Of a stretch of DNA of 38,218 bases, positions 13,141 through 20,775 are shown piece by piece. The notes under the pieces are model-generated. The model searched no databases. It was not told the DNA's origin and was given only the letters and a program-made list of their open reading frames with translations. This DNA comes from Candidatus Fermentithermobacillaceae bacterium. Its GTDB lineage: Bacteria > Bacillota > Sulfobacillia > Fermentithermobacillales > Fermentithermobacillaceae. Position numbers and translations under genes: made by a program. The stretch's first letter is position 1. Each line of letters starts with the position of its first letter. The DNA is taken from NCBI GenBank assembly GCA_012840345.1, contig DULO01000033.1, positions 1 to 38,218 on the forward strand, in the 5' to 3' direction.

Positions 13141-15456
13141 GTGAGCTCTGTGGCAGTACCAAACTCAACGCGCCCTATAGACATAGTGCTTTCTAAGCTC
13201 GACGGGGTCCGCAGGACTGGTGACGGATACACGGCCCGCTGCCCGGCCCACGACGACCGGCGGCAGAGCCTTTCGATAGGCGAGGGCAAGAACGGTGAGG
13301 TGCTCATTCATTGCTTCGCGGGCTGCAAGACCGAGGACATTGTGGCGGCCCTGGGCCTCACCATGGCCGACCTCTATCCGCAACGCGAGAAGGATAACGC
13401 GAAGAAACCCTCCCCTTCTTCGAGGGGTATAACCGTCGAGGAGCTCGCCCGGGACAAGGGGCTGCCCGTCGAGCTCCTTAAGTCAGTGGGTGTCGAGCAA
13501 GGCATCGGGGGAGTTAAGATAACCTACCGCCTGGCTGACGGCAGCCCGGCCCCGCGGCAGCGATGGCGGCGGGCGCTCAAGGCCAAGGACGGCTCGTCGT
13601 GGCTAAAAGGCAAGGGCGGCCCGGTGCCATACGGCCTGTGGATGCTGGAGAAAATGCGCAAGCACTCGGACACGCTGCTGCTCGTAGAGGGTGAATCCGA
13701 TTGCTGGACGCTCTGGCATTACGGCATCCCCGCTTTGGGTATACCCGGCGCAGACATGGCCAAGACCCTTGAGTTATCCCACGTGGAATTGTTCCCGAGG
13801 CTGTGCATTTTCCAAGAGCCAGATAGAGGCGGAGAGACATTCGTCGCCGGAGTGACCGAGAGGCTTGCATCTTTGGGCTACACTGGTCAGGTTCTCGTAA
13901 TGCGTCCGGACGACTTCAAAGACCCAAATGAACTACATAAGTCTGACCCCGAGAACTTCATGCGGCGATTCGGGACATTGGCAGACGCTTCGAAAAGCGT
14001 TGACCTGTGTGCTCCTGTTAGGCCAATCGTTACCGGCCCCGAGTTCGGCCTCACCGACTTAGGCAACGCCCGGCGCATGGTCCGCAGGCATCGCCAGGAC
14101 CTCCGCTACTGCTACCCCTGGGACCGGTGGCTCGTATGGGACGGTACCCGCTGGACGTTCGACACATCCGGCGAGGTCCACCGCCGAGCCAAAGAGACTG
14201 TGGCGTCTATCTACGCAGAGGCGTCAGAGGCGAAGGACATCAAGGAGCGCGAGCAACTTGCCAAGCACGCCATGCGGTCCGAGAGTGACGCGCGGATCCG
14301 CGCAATGATTAACTTGGCACAGTCCGAGCCCGGAATCCCTGTGCTGCCTGATGACTTCGACGCAGATCCTTGGGCTCTGAATGTCCAAAACGGCATCCTA
14401 GACCTCCGGACCGGCGAACTCCGGCCGCACTCGAGAGAGGCGCTCATGACGAAACTTGTGCCGGTGGACTATGACCCCGATGCAAAGTGCCCTCTATGGC
14501 TCAGTTTCCTGGATCGGATCATGGGTGGGAACGCTGCGCTCATTGAGTACCTCCGGCGAGTCGTAGGCTACACACTTACGGGAGATACATCCGAACAGTG
14601 CCTGTTTCTCCTCTACGGTACCGGCGCCAACGGGAAGTCAACTTTCCTTGAAACGCTGCGGGCTCTGCTCGGAGACTATGCTCAACAAGCAAACTTCGCG
14701 ACGTTCCTGCATTCAGACCAAGATCGCATCCGGAACGACATAGCGGCCCTCCGCGGCGCAAGGTATGTCGCAGCGGTTGAAGCCGATGCCGGTCGTCGCC
14801 TCGCAGAAAGCCTGATAAAACAGGTAACAGGCGGGGATATGGTAAAGGCAAGGTTCCTCTACAGAGAAGAATTCCAGTACAAGCCGACATACAAAATATT
14901 CCTAGCGGCCAACAACAAGCCGACCATCCGCGGCCAGGATCATGGCATTTGGCGCCGTATTAGGCTCATCCCATTCGAGGTTACGATTCCCAAGGATCAG
15001 CAGGACAAGAAGTTGCCACAGAAACTCCAGGAAGAGCTGCCCGGCATCCTGGCTTGGGCCGTGGAAGGCTGCAGAGCGTGGCAACAAGGAGGCCTCCAAG
15101 ACCCAGCCGAGGTTATAGACGCTACTCAGAGCTATCGAGAAGAGATGGACGTACTTGGCGACTTCATCGCCGAATGCTGTGTGATATCCAGGACCGCCCA
15201 GGCTACGACGAAGGCTCTTTACGCTCAGTACCTCAAATGGTGTGAAGAGAACGTCGAAAGACCGCTGGCAAAGAACCCGTTCAGCACTCGCCTAAAGGAA
15301 AAAGGCTTCGAGCAGACCAGGACCAAGCATGCGCGGATGTGGCTCGGCATAGGGCTCTTAGACTCGACTCACGCCGACTTGGGCTTGGAAGAACCAGGCA
15401 CCTCGGACGCGTGGGGTGACGAACGTGAGAACGCGAACACGAAGGAGCCGTTTTGA
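13141..15456 (+). CDS. Primase-helicase, zinc finger/TOPRIM plus SF3 helicase (P4/D5 type)
   Basis: This 771-residue protein joins two enzymes. Residues 30-65 form a CHC2-like zinc finger (CPAHDD with C34 and H37, then CFAGC with C58 and C62). Residues 178-235 are TOPRIM-like (LLLVEGESDCW, E183; EPDRGGE). Residues 300-470 correspond to the D5-N region, and the superfamily 3 helicase follows with Walker A GTGANGKST (493-501) and downstream AANNKPT sensor-type segment. Such proteins make primers and unwind at the origin, often binding iterons themselves. GTG 13141 has AGAGG 8 bases upstream. Repeat-rich noncoding DNA lies on both sides. Confidence 0.92.
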   Translation: MSSVAVPNSTRPIDIVLSKLDGVRRTGDGYTARCPAHDDRRQSLSIGEGKNGEVLIHCFAGCKTEDIVAALGLTMADLYPQREKDNAKKPSPSSRGITVEELARDKGLPVELLKSVGVEQGIGGVKITYRLADGSPAPRQRWRRALKAKDGSSWLKGKGGPVPYGLWMLEKMRKHSDTLLLVEGESDCWTLWHYGIPALGIPGADMAKTLELSHVELFPRLCIFQEPDRGGETFVAGVTERLASLGYTGQVLVMRPDDFKDPNELHKSDPENFMRRFGTLADASKSVDLCAPVRPIVTGPEFGLTDLGNARRMVRRHRQDLRYCYPWDRWLVWDGTRWTFDTSGEVHRRAKETVASIYAEASEAKDIKEREQLAKHAMRSESDARIRAMINLAQSEPGIPVLPDDFDADPWALNVQNGILDLRTGELRPHSREALMTKLVPVDYDPDAKCPLWLSFLDRIMGGNAALIEYLRRVVGYTLTGDTSEQCLFLLYGTGANGKSTFLETLRALLGDYAQQANFATFLHSDQDRIRNDIAALRGARYVAAVEADAGRRLAESLIKQVTGGDMVKARFLYREEFQYKPTYKIFLAANNKPTIRGQDHGIWRRIRLIPFEVTIPKDQQDKKLPQKLQEELPGILAWAVEGCRAWQQGGLQDPAEVIDATQSYREEMDVLGDFIAECCVISRTAQATTKALYAQYLKWCEENVERPLAKNPFSTRLKEKGFEQTRTKHARMWLGIGLLDSTHADLGLEEPGTSDAWGDERENANTKEPF

Positions 15457-15697
15457 GAGGCAGTTCTGAGGGAGATGACGGAAGGGGTGACACAGGTGAC
15501 GCAAGGTGACGCCGTTTCTGCAAAGTTTCCTTTGTTTTCTCTACGCGCGTGAAGATAGCCAAAACAACGTCACCCTGTGTCACCAAGCGCCATTTCCCCA
15601 GCAAGAGGCGGTGACACAACTTTGTGTGAGTGTGTCACCCATGAAAAGTTGTGTCACCCCTGTAAAAAACCATTTCTGCAGCAAGGAGGCGTTTTGA
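15457..15697. repeat. GGTGACACA repeat array, candidate replication origin
   Basis: This 240-base stretch lacks a convincing gene. It has eight copies of GGTGAC: plus orientation at 15486, 15495, 15505 and 15610; minus orientation (GTCACC) at 15569, 15579, 15634 and 15653. Five extend to the full GGTGACACA. Neighbouring copies are 9-10 bases apart, near one helical turn. The stretch is bounded by near-identical AAGGAG(C/G)CGTTTTGAG at 15443-15458 and 15683-15698, suggesting a duplication. Location directly after the primase-helicase gene fits an iteron-type origin. The open frame at 15506-15697 is made of these repeats and is not called. Confidence 0.5.
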
Positions 15698-16351
15698 GTG
15701 AAAATCCTTGATTACGAAAAGGACCCACGCCCGGACCTTGAAGCCGACCACATGTTGTGGGTTGCGTTGTTGACGTTGACTCGCAAACAGGATCCGACCG
15801 ACTCTCGCGAAGGCCTCTTTCATGTGCTGCATTGTCTTAGGTGCGGCGGGGCGCAGTTGGTCAGGGACAAGGACTTCGGCATGCTCATCCGGCCTGGAGA
15901 GTGGGACAAGACGGAGTACGAGGTTTTCAGGTCTAAACACCTGGCCTCGCGTAAGGCTGAGATCGTCGCGGTCCTCCGCGCCGCGGCGGCAAGCAAGCTT
16001 CCGCAACTAGAAAAAGACACGCTTCGCTCGCGCATCGCCGCCCGGGTCAAGGCTATCGAGAGCAAGGCCCAGGCCCTCGGGTGGACGCAACAGGACCTTT
16101 GGGCTGAGAAAGAATGGACCGATCCGCGCGATGGCCGGCGGAGAGAGAGTTTATGCAAAGCGCTATTTAGCGCCTCCGAACTCTGGGGCGACGCCCAAAT
16201 CGGCGAGATCACTTCGGAGTATGCTGAAATCCTTGTCCCTGGGCCGGGCTTGGATATGAAGGAGCCAGTCAAGATGCGCTATTTTCGTGTACCTCCATAT
16301 CTGAGCCAGCAGCCGCAACTCTTCGCAAACTCAAAAAAGGAGGCGGTGTAG
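15698..16351 (+). CDS. Unidentified middle-region protein
   Basis: A 217-residue protein from GTG 15698, with AAGGAGG (15683-15689) 8 bases upstream. It has one CLRCGG pair (around residues 46-51) and a long helical centre (85-130). I recognise no catalytic motif. It begins the string of small middle genes after the repeat array and abuts the next gene with no gap. Confidence 0.6.
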   Translation: MKILDYEKDPRPDLEADHMLWVALLTLTRKQDPTDSREGLFHVLHCLRCGGAQLVRDKDFGMLIRPGEWDKTEYEVFRSKHLASRKAEIVAVLRAAAASKLPQLEKDTLRSRIAARVKAIESKAQALGWTQQDLWAEKEWTDPRDGRRRESLCKALFSASELWGDAQIGEITSEYAEILVPGPGLDMKEPVKMRYFRVPPYLSQQPQLFANSKKEAV

Positions 16352-16708
16352 ATGCCCGTGCCTGCAAGGAAGCAACTAGCGCCGAGGTCGCCGAAGTGGT
16401 CGGAAGTAGAAGAGAAAGTTGCAGCAGATATGCTGCTGAGAGGTTTTAAGTGTGCGGAAGTAGCAGCCGTGTTATTCCGCAAACCGTATGAGGTTTATGG
16501 CTGGCTCTATAGGCAGCGCGAACGGTTCAACTGGCAGGTCCCGGACGAAGTTATTTTTGTCCGCATCCTCGGCCGCGAAGTGACGGTAGCTGCCCAGGAG
16601 CGAGCGTTGAGAGAGTTTCGGCCAATGCTCATGGTCGACGTCATGACCGGGCAAGTCAAACTGGACCGCCTAAAGGAGGTGCTGGGATATGAGTACTCAG
16701 TCAACTGA
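16352..16708 (+). CDS. Small helical protein with HTH-like segment
   Basis: A 118-residue basic protein. Residues 15-60 read as a helix-turn-helix-like run (KWSEVEEKVAADMLLRGFKC, then AEVAAVLFRKPYEVYGWL), similar to homeodomain-like or sigma-region-4 folds that recognise DNA. The rest is unassigned. The start codon directly follows the previous stop; AGGAGG lies about 8 bases upstream. A regulatory or terminase-related role would fit, but is not shown. Confidence 0.55.
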   Translation: MPVPARKQLAPRSPKWSEVEEKVAADMLLRGFKCAEVAAVLFRKPYEVYGWLYRQRERFNWQVPDEVIFVRILGREVTVAAQERALREFRPMLMVDVMTGQVKLDRLKEVLGYEYSVN

Positions 16709-17183
16709 CAAGAGCACTTACCTGACGGTTGAGCAATTTCGCGTGCTCAAAGGCGAACATCCAGGCCGCAAAGAACAGCCGGAAACGAAAATACGACGCG
16801 CTATAGCCGATTTTCTGAAGGTTAACGGCTGGAAAGTCGTACGGATTGTACAGTCTGCTCTTAGCGAGAAAGGGATTCCGGATCTCGTTGCGATCCGGGG
16901 CGGCCAGGTGGTCTGGATCGAGGTAAAAACTCCGCGCGGCCGGCTGAGCGAAGTTCAGGAAAAGTTCTTGCAGGAACTTGAAGAGCACGGTGGCTGGTGG
17001 ATTGTTGCACGTGGCGTCGAGGACGTGGAGCACCTGGCAGAGCCGGTGGCTCCCAGGGCCAAAGTCTGGGCTCTCATAGAGAGAGGACGTGTGCTCTGTG
17101 CCAGTGCCGTGTGCGATGAGCGGTGTTCCAACCGTGCTCAATGCGTTGAGACTGAGTTGATATTGCCACCTGGGCGGAGGTGA
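16689..17183 (+). CDS. VRR-NUC-type nuclease with C-terminal cysteine cluster
   Basis: Residues 30-110 match VRR-NUC, a compact PD-(D/E)xK nuclease fold: GIPDLVAIRGG with D65, then VVWIEVKTPRGRLSEVQ with E78, K80 and Q90. Stand-alone phage VRR-NUC proteins cut branched or flap DNA and often sit near replication genes. Unusually, the C-terminus adds four cysteines, C137-x4-C142-x3-C146-x5-C152, able to hold a metal ion or an iron-sulfur cluster. AAGGAGG precedes ATG 16689 by about 9 bases, and the gene overlaps the previous one by 20 bases. Confidence 0.85.
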   Translation: MSTQSTDKSTYLTVEQFRVLKGEHPGRKEQPETKIRRAIADFLKVNGWKVVRIVQSALSEKGIPDLVAIRGGQVVWIEVKTPRGRLSEVQEKFLQELEEHGGWWIVARGVEDVEHLAEPVAPRAKVWALIERGRVLCASAVCDERCSNRAQCVETELILPPGRR

Positions 17184-17188
17184 GCGCC

Positions 17189-17458
17189 GTGTACACCGTA
17201 ATCCTCTCGGACCACGCCAAAAAGAGGCTCGTCGAGCGGGCCGGCACCGACAAGGGCGCCAGGACCGAGATCGCGCGCAGGCTCATCGCGACCTTGCGGT
17301 TGGGCGTTGAGCCTGGCCCGGACCTCGGGGTGACTGTGTATCTGCCAGACAAGTACAAAGCAATCTGTTATCCGACCTGGGAAGGCACGTGGCTTGTGGC
17401 GACCGTGCTGGAACCAGAGATGGAACTACGAGAAATCAGGGAGGCGGCGAGCGTATGA
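17189..17458 (+). CDS. Small protein of unknown function
   Basis: An 89-residue protein with N-terminal ILSDHAKKRLVERAG and a beta-rich second half (VTVYLPDKYKAICY). The N-terminal motif resembles that of small phage proteins with RelE-like or similar alpha-beta folds, but catalytic residues cannot be assigned. GTG 17189 is chosen because GGAGG (17176-17180) lies 8 bases away; GTG 17180 overlaps the RBS. No partner antitoxin is evident next to it. Confidence 0.6.
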   Translation: MYTVILSDHAKKRLVERAGTDKGARTEIARRLIATLRLGVEPGPDLGVTVYLPDKYKAICYPTWEGTWLVATVLEPEMELREIREAASV

Positions 17459-17649
17459 AAGACAACAATGAGACCTTGTATATGCAGATTGACGCAGATT
17501 GGAATGCATGGCGGTGCTCGGAATGTGGCTGCGACTGGCGTCTGGAAGAAGGTGATCCAGTGGAGAATGGCATGAACTTCTGTCCGCAATGCGGGCGTCG
17601 GATAGTCAAAATCGTACATGCTCAGCACGGGGAGAGTGAGGCAGAGTGA
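17455..17649 (+). CDS. Small zinc-ribbon protein
   Basis: A 64-residue protein with two zinc knuckles, CSECG and CPQCGRRI, separated by about 23 residues, a typical rubredoxin-like zinc ribbon. Such small ribbons are common in phage middle regions and of unknown function. It overlaps both neighbours by 4 bases. Confidence 0.7.
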   Translation: MKDNNETLYMQIDADWNAWRCSECGCDWRLEEGDPVENGMNFCPQCGRRIVKIVHAQHGESEAE

Positions 17650-17867
17650 AGGCTATCATCTACGGAGCGGCCTGGTGTCACGCCTGCCACCAGGCCGCAG
17701 CCTGGCTCCGGGCGCAGGGTGTTGAGGTTGAGGAGCGAGATTATACTGAGGCGCCGGGCGAGGTGCAGAGTCTGCCGGTGATCTCTATTGGCGGCGAGAT
17801 AGTGGTGGGGTTCAATCGAGCAAAATTGAGCGAGGTCATTAGACGCTATGAAGGCCATCAAGATTGA
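17646..17867 (+). CDS. Glutaredoxin/NrdH-like thioredoxin-fold protein
   Basis: A 73-residue thioredoxin-fold protein with redox motif CHAC (AAWCHACHQAAAWL) and the cis-proline segment SLPVISIGG followed by the glutaredoxin-typical VVGFNRAKLSEVI. It would reduce disulfides, for example of a ribonucleotide reductase, though none is encoded here. GTG 17646 overlaps the preceding stop. Phages often carry such small redoxins for nucleotide metabolism. Confidence 0.85.
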   Translation: MKAIIYGAAWCHACHQAAAWLRAQGVEVEERDYTEAPGEVQSLPVISIGGEIVVGFNRAKLSEVIRRYEGHQD

Positions 17868-18075
17868 GGCAATCCCCATCTTCCTGGGAAAAGGTCGTTG
17901 GACCTGGTTCGATAACACAGGTTCCCTAGATGATTATGCGAGGTGGCTTCGCGAGGCGGCGGAAGCAGAAATCACAGACTTGATCAGGAATCTTCGTACC
18001 GAGGCAGTGGAAAGTGTGATAGGACGTTCAGCGTGCGATTTGTGCTGCTTTTGGGAAAGATGCGCTAAATTCTGA
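17848..18075 (+). CDS. Small protein with C-terminal cysteine cluster
   Basis: A 75-residue protein starting at ATG 17848, inside the end of the glutaredoxin-like gene (20-base overlap). It ends with CDLCCFWERCAKF, four cysteines that could bind metal. The RBS is weak. No family is recognised. Confidence 0.5.
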   Translation: MKAIKIEAIPIFLGKGRWTWFDNTGSLDDYARWLREAAEAEITDLIRNLRTEAVESVIGRSACDLCCFWERCAKF

Positions 18076-18095
18076 GGTCTTGGGGAGGTGGCGCG

Positions 18096-18554
18096 GTGTC
18101 TACGGAACGAGTTAAGAACGCGGTAAAGGAGAAGATTGCATTGAGTGTTCAGGCGATTGATTGCATACTGTATAACCGTCATGCCTGGCAGGCTGCCGTC
18201 GAACTCTTCGAGCCACGCACTTCCACCAGCATTGTGATGCTGCCAGTATCGAAGACGCCGGGAGATCCTGTAGGGGCGGTTGCTGTATCCCGTGCCACCG
18301 TGACGTTTGTGCTTGATATAGTGGACCAGACTTTGAAAAGGCTACCCAGAGAATACCGGCGTATTGCGAAGCTGAAGTGGGATGATATGAGGACTCACAA
18401 GAATATAGCAAACATCGTGAGGTATTCAGAGAAGACAGTCGAAAGAAGAGTGGATCGAATACGCAATATCGTGAAAAATGCTCTTGAATCGCTGGGTGGT
18501 GACATTCTGCCTGCATTCTGGCGTGAAATTGACGGAAAGTTGTCGGTAAAATGA
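18096..18554 (+). CDS. ArpU/RinA-like late transcription regulator
   Basis: The 152-residue protein ends in a sigma-region-4-like HTH: LKRLPREYRRIAKLKWDDMR, then THKNIANIVRYSEKTVERRV and DRIRNIVKNAL. The pattern and the position right before the terminase genes match ArpU/RinA-type activators that switch on phage late operons in Gram-positive hosts. GTG 18096 has GGGGAGG about 8 bases before. Its final codons form part of the 11-bp repeat array at 18526-18590, a good candidate for its own binding site. Confidence 0.8.
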   Translation: MSTERVKNAVKEKIALSVQAIDCILYNRHAWQAAVELFEPRTSTSIVMLPVSKTPGDPVGAVAVSRATVTFVLDIVDQTLKRLPREYRRIAKLKWDDMRTHKNIANIVRYSEKTVERRVDRIRNIVKNALESLGGDILPAFWREIDGKLSVK

Positions 18555-18590
18555 GGGAAAGTTGACGGCAAAATGACGGCAAATTGTCGG
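18526..18590 (+). repeat. Six tandem 11-bp direct repeats at the end of the late regulator gene
   Basis: Units begin at about 18526, 18536, 18547, 18558, 18569 and 18580 and share AAATTGACGG-like sequence (variants TTGACGG, TTGTCGG, ATGACGG, ATGAGGG). The spacing is 11 bases for nearly all, close to a helical turn, so bound proteins would stack on one face. A degenerate seventh copy (AAAAGTTGTCTG) lies at about 18603-18614. The array spans the stop codon of the late regulator and precedes the small terminase, so it may be a late promoter activator site or a packaging (cos/pac) recognition site. Confidence 0.65.
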
Positions 18591-18642
18591 GTTCCGGCGT
18601 TGAAAAGTTGTCTGTTAGGCTGGTAAATTTGGGGCTGGAGAA

Positions 18643-18690
18643 GTATTCGCGAAATACGGCGCCTCGGGTTGAGGCGCTTAATTATTTTGC
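18643..18690 (+). terminator. Two hairpins before the terminase genes; second is terminator-like
   Basis: A small palindrome GTATT-CGCGA-AATAC (18643-18657) is followed by stem GCGCCTC/GAGGCGC (18659-18665, 18671-18677; loop GGGTT) and a T-rich TTAATTATTTT run. The second resembles an intrinsic terminator for the middle genes. It could instead be part of a packaging site, since the small terminase gene begins 40 bases on. No promoter is obvious between it and that gene. Confidence 0.45.
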
Positions 18691-18728
18691 GGCAAGTAGA
18701 ACGGTGCTGATTTAAGGAGGTGACGGCC

Positions 18729-19385
18729 GTGGCCAAGCGTACAATGACCAAAGCGACCAAGCCCAAGACCACCAAGAACGGGTCTGCTAAGAAGAACGGC
18801 AACGCCAAGAAACGCCCCTGGACCGACGCCGACAAAGAGCGAGCCATAGCCGTCTACATGTCTGGCAAGAACTTATCCCAGACTTCTCGCGAGACAGGAG
18901 TTCCGATCTCGACGCTCAGAGGCTGGTTAGCCGAAGAGTCGCCTGAGGAGATCGCTAAGGCAAGGCTCGATGCCAAGACCAGGTTCATCAATGAGGCCTG
19001 GAACGCCATCATGAAGGGCCTTACTGTAGGCAACACTGTGATGAGTTTCCTCCTAGAGAACGGCGACAAGATAGACAAGGCTTATCAGGCAGTGTGCGAC
19101 GTAGATCTGCCAGAGCGCGACAAAGTACAGATACTCAAGGTTCTCGCTAACGTCACTAACATCAGCCTGAAAGACATCGCCATCTACGTTGGTACGCTTT
19201 ACGACAAGATTGCCCTTGCTACCGGCAAGCCTACGGCCATCAACGAGCAGCAGGGGCAGGTGACGCAGAGATATGAGTACGACATCACACAACGCATCAT
19301 CAACGACCCCGAATCAAGAGAACTTGCCCGAAACCTTTACAGAAGAGCAATTGGTCAGGATTTGGGAAGAGGATGCGAAGAATGA
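18729..19385 (+). CDS. terS: Terminase small subunit
   Basis: The 218-residue protein starts with a lysine-rich leader, then an HTH of the small-terminase type (KRPWTDADKERAIAVYMSGK, then LSQTSRETGVPISTLRGWL) and a helical oligomerisation region. It recognises phage DNA and loads the large subunit for packaging. AAGGAGG (18714-18720) lies 8 bases before GTG 18729; GTG 18720 is the last base of the RBS and is rejected. The 3' end overlaps the large-terminase frame by over 100 bases. Confidence 0.85.
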   Translation: MAKRTMTKATKPKTTKNGSAKKNGNAKKRPWTDADKERAIAVYMSGKNLSQTSRETGVPISTLRGWLAEESPEEIAKARLDAKTRFINEAWNAIMKGLTVGNTVMSFLLENGDKIDKAYQAVCDVDLPERDKVQILKVLANVTNISLKDIAIYVGTLYDKIALATGKPTAINEQQGQVTQRYEYDITQRIINDPESRELARNLYRRAIGQDLGRGCEE

Positions 19386-20775
19386 TCTTGCGTGGTTCCT
19401 TGAGTACGACGGGCGAGGTGCGTGGCAGCCGGCGCCGCACCTAAATCTCCTCTGCGAGAAACTCGAGGCCGTGGAGCGCGGCGAGATAAAGCGGCTTATG
19501 GTGTTCATGCCGCCGCGACATGGCAAGTCCGAAGTAGTCTCGAAGAAGTTTCCGGCCTGGTTCTTGGGTCGTAATCCCGACAAAGAAATCATCATCAGTT
19601 GCTATGCTGCGGATCTGGCTTATGACTTCTCCCGCATCGCTCGAAACACGTTCGCCGAGTGGGGCCCAAGATTATGGAACTTGGAACTGGCCGACGACAG
19701 CAGTGCGGTTGGCAGATGGGGCATCAAGGGCCATAGAGGCGGTCTTACAGCAGCTGGCGTCGGAGGCCCCATTACTGGCCGCGGGGCTCACGTTGCAATA
19801 GTTGACGACCCGTTCAAGAACTACGAAGAAGCGGCCAGTGAGACAATCCGGGCAAAGGTCTTAAACTGGTACAAGTCAACTCTCAGAACCAGGCTTGCCC
19901 CGGGTGGCGCAATAGTCCTGGTGATGACCCGCTGGCACGAAGAAGACCTTGCCGGCATTCTCAAGAAGGAGTTCGAAGAAGGCGATGGCGAGGAATGGGA
20001 TATCGTTTCGCTCGCGGCCATCGCCGAAGACGATGACATCCTCGGGAGAAAGCCTGGTGAACCGCTCTGGCCCGAGAGGTATCCGCTCGAGGAGCTCGAG
20101 GCTACCAAGAACGCTCTGGGTAGTTACCTCTGGGCCGCACTCTATCAACAGCATCCGGCGCCCGCAGAGGGCAACCGGTTCAAGCGTTCGTGGTTCAGGT
20201 ATTTCGATATCCTTGGCGACCATGTTGTGCTCTATATTCCTGAAGCAGAGCCCAAGAAGTATCTGCTTAGCCAATGCTGGTGTTTCCAAACCTGCGACCC
20301 TGCTGGCAGCGAGAAGGACTCGGCCGACTATTTCGTACTCGGGACGTGGTTGGTGACGCCGGCGCGTGACCTGCTTCTTCGTGACGTGCTTCGCGAGAGG
20401 CTGGAAGGGCCGGATCAACCTAAGTTGTTCGAGCAGAGTTACAAACGCTGGCACCCGAGACCTAGATTCCAGAGCGTAGAGACAAAGGCCATGGGCCTCA
20501 CGCTGTTTCAGACTTTGCGTCGTTCAGGTCTCCCGGTTCGGGAACTCAAGGCCGAGACCGACAAGATCATCCGAGCGCTGCCCATCATGGCCAGGATGGA
20601 AGTCGGCACGGTGTACTTCTTGCGGAATGCGCCGTGGTTGGGCGAGTACGAGAATGAGCTGCTTTACTTCCCAAAAGGGAAGCACGATGACCAGGTGGAC
20701 ATGACGAGTTACGCAGGCATCGTGATTGCAGGCAAGACCTATCTCGGTGTCATGGACAAACCGAAAGGCTGGTGA
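19273..20775 (+). CDS. terL: Terminase large subunit
   Basis: The N-terminal ATPase has an adenine-binding region, Walker A PPRHGKSE (80-87) and Walker B VAIVDDP (D178, D179). A C-terminal RNase H-like nuclease follows, with CDPAGSEKDSADYF and a late KHDDQVDM acidic motif. It is the motor and nuclease of DNA packaging. The start at ATG 19273 creates a 113-base overlap with terS; in-frame TTG codons at 19324 and 19351 are alternatives, and the conserved part (LVRIWEEDAKNDLAWFLEY) begins after them. The length (500 residues) is usual for the family. Confidence 0.93.
   Translation: MSTTSHNASSTTPNQENLPETFTEEQLVRIWEEDAKNDLAWFLEYDGRGAWQPAPHLNLLCEKLEAVERGEIKRLMVFMPPRHGKSEVVSKKFPAWFLGRNPDKEIIISCYAADLAYDFSRIARNTFAEWGPRLWNLELADDSSAVGRWGIKGHRGGLTAAGVGGPITGRGAHVAIVDDPFKNYEEAASETIRAKVLNWYKSTLRTRLAPGGAIVLVMTRWHEEDLAGILKKEFEEGDGEEWDIVSLAAIAEDDDILGRKPGEPLWPERYPLEELEATKNALGSYLWAALYQQHPAPAEGNRFKRSWFRYFDILGDHVVLYIPEAEPKKYLLSQCWCFQTCDPAGSEKDSADYFVLGTWLVTPARDLLLRDVLRERLEGPDQPKLFEQSYKRWHPRPRFQSVETKAMGLTLFQTLRRSGLPVRELKAETDKIIRALPIMARMEVGTVYFLRNAPWLGEYENELLYFPKGKHDDQVDMTSYAGIVIAGKTYLGVMDKPKGW

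Noticed and set aside
15506-15697. Plus-strand open frame across the GGTGACACA repeats
   Set aside because: It lacks an RBS, its sequence is made of the repeats, and its end (KEAF) only mirrors the next gene's RBS region.
12945-15697. CRISPR array or diversity-generating retroelement in the repeat-rich stretches
   Set aside because: Repeats are 6-11 bases without regular spacers, and there is no cas gene, reverse transcriptase or template/variable repeat pair.
16689-17867. Toxin-antitoxin pair among the small middle genes
   Set aside because: The 89-residue gene at 17189-17458 has a vaguely RelE-like start but no partner antitoxin; neighbours are a nuclease, a zinc ribbon and a redoxin.
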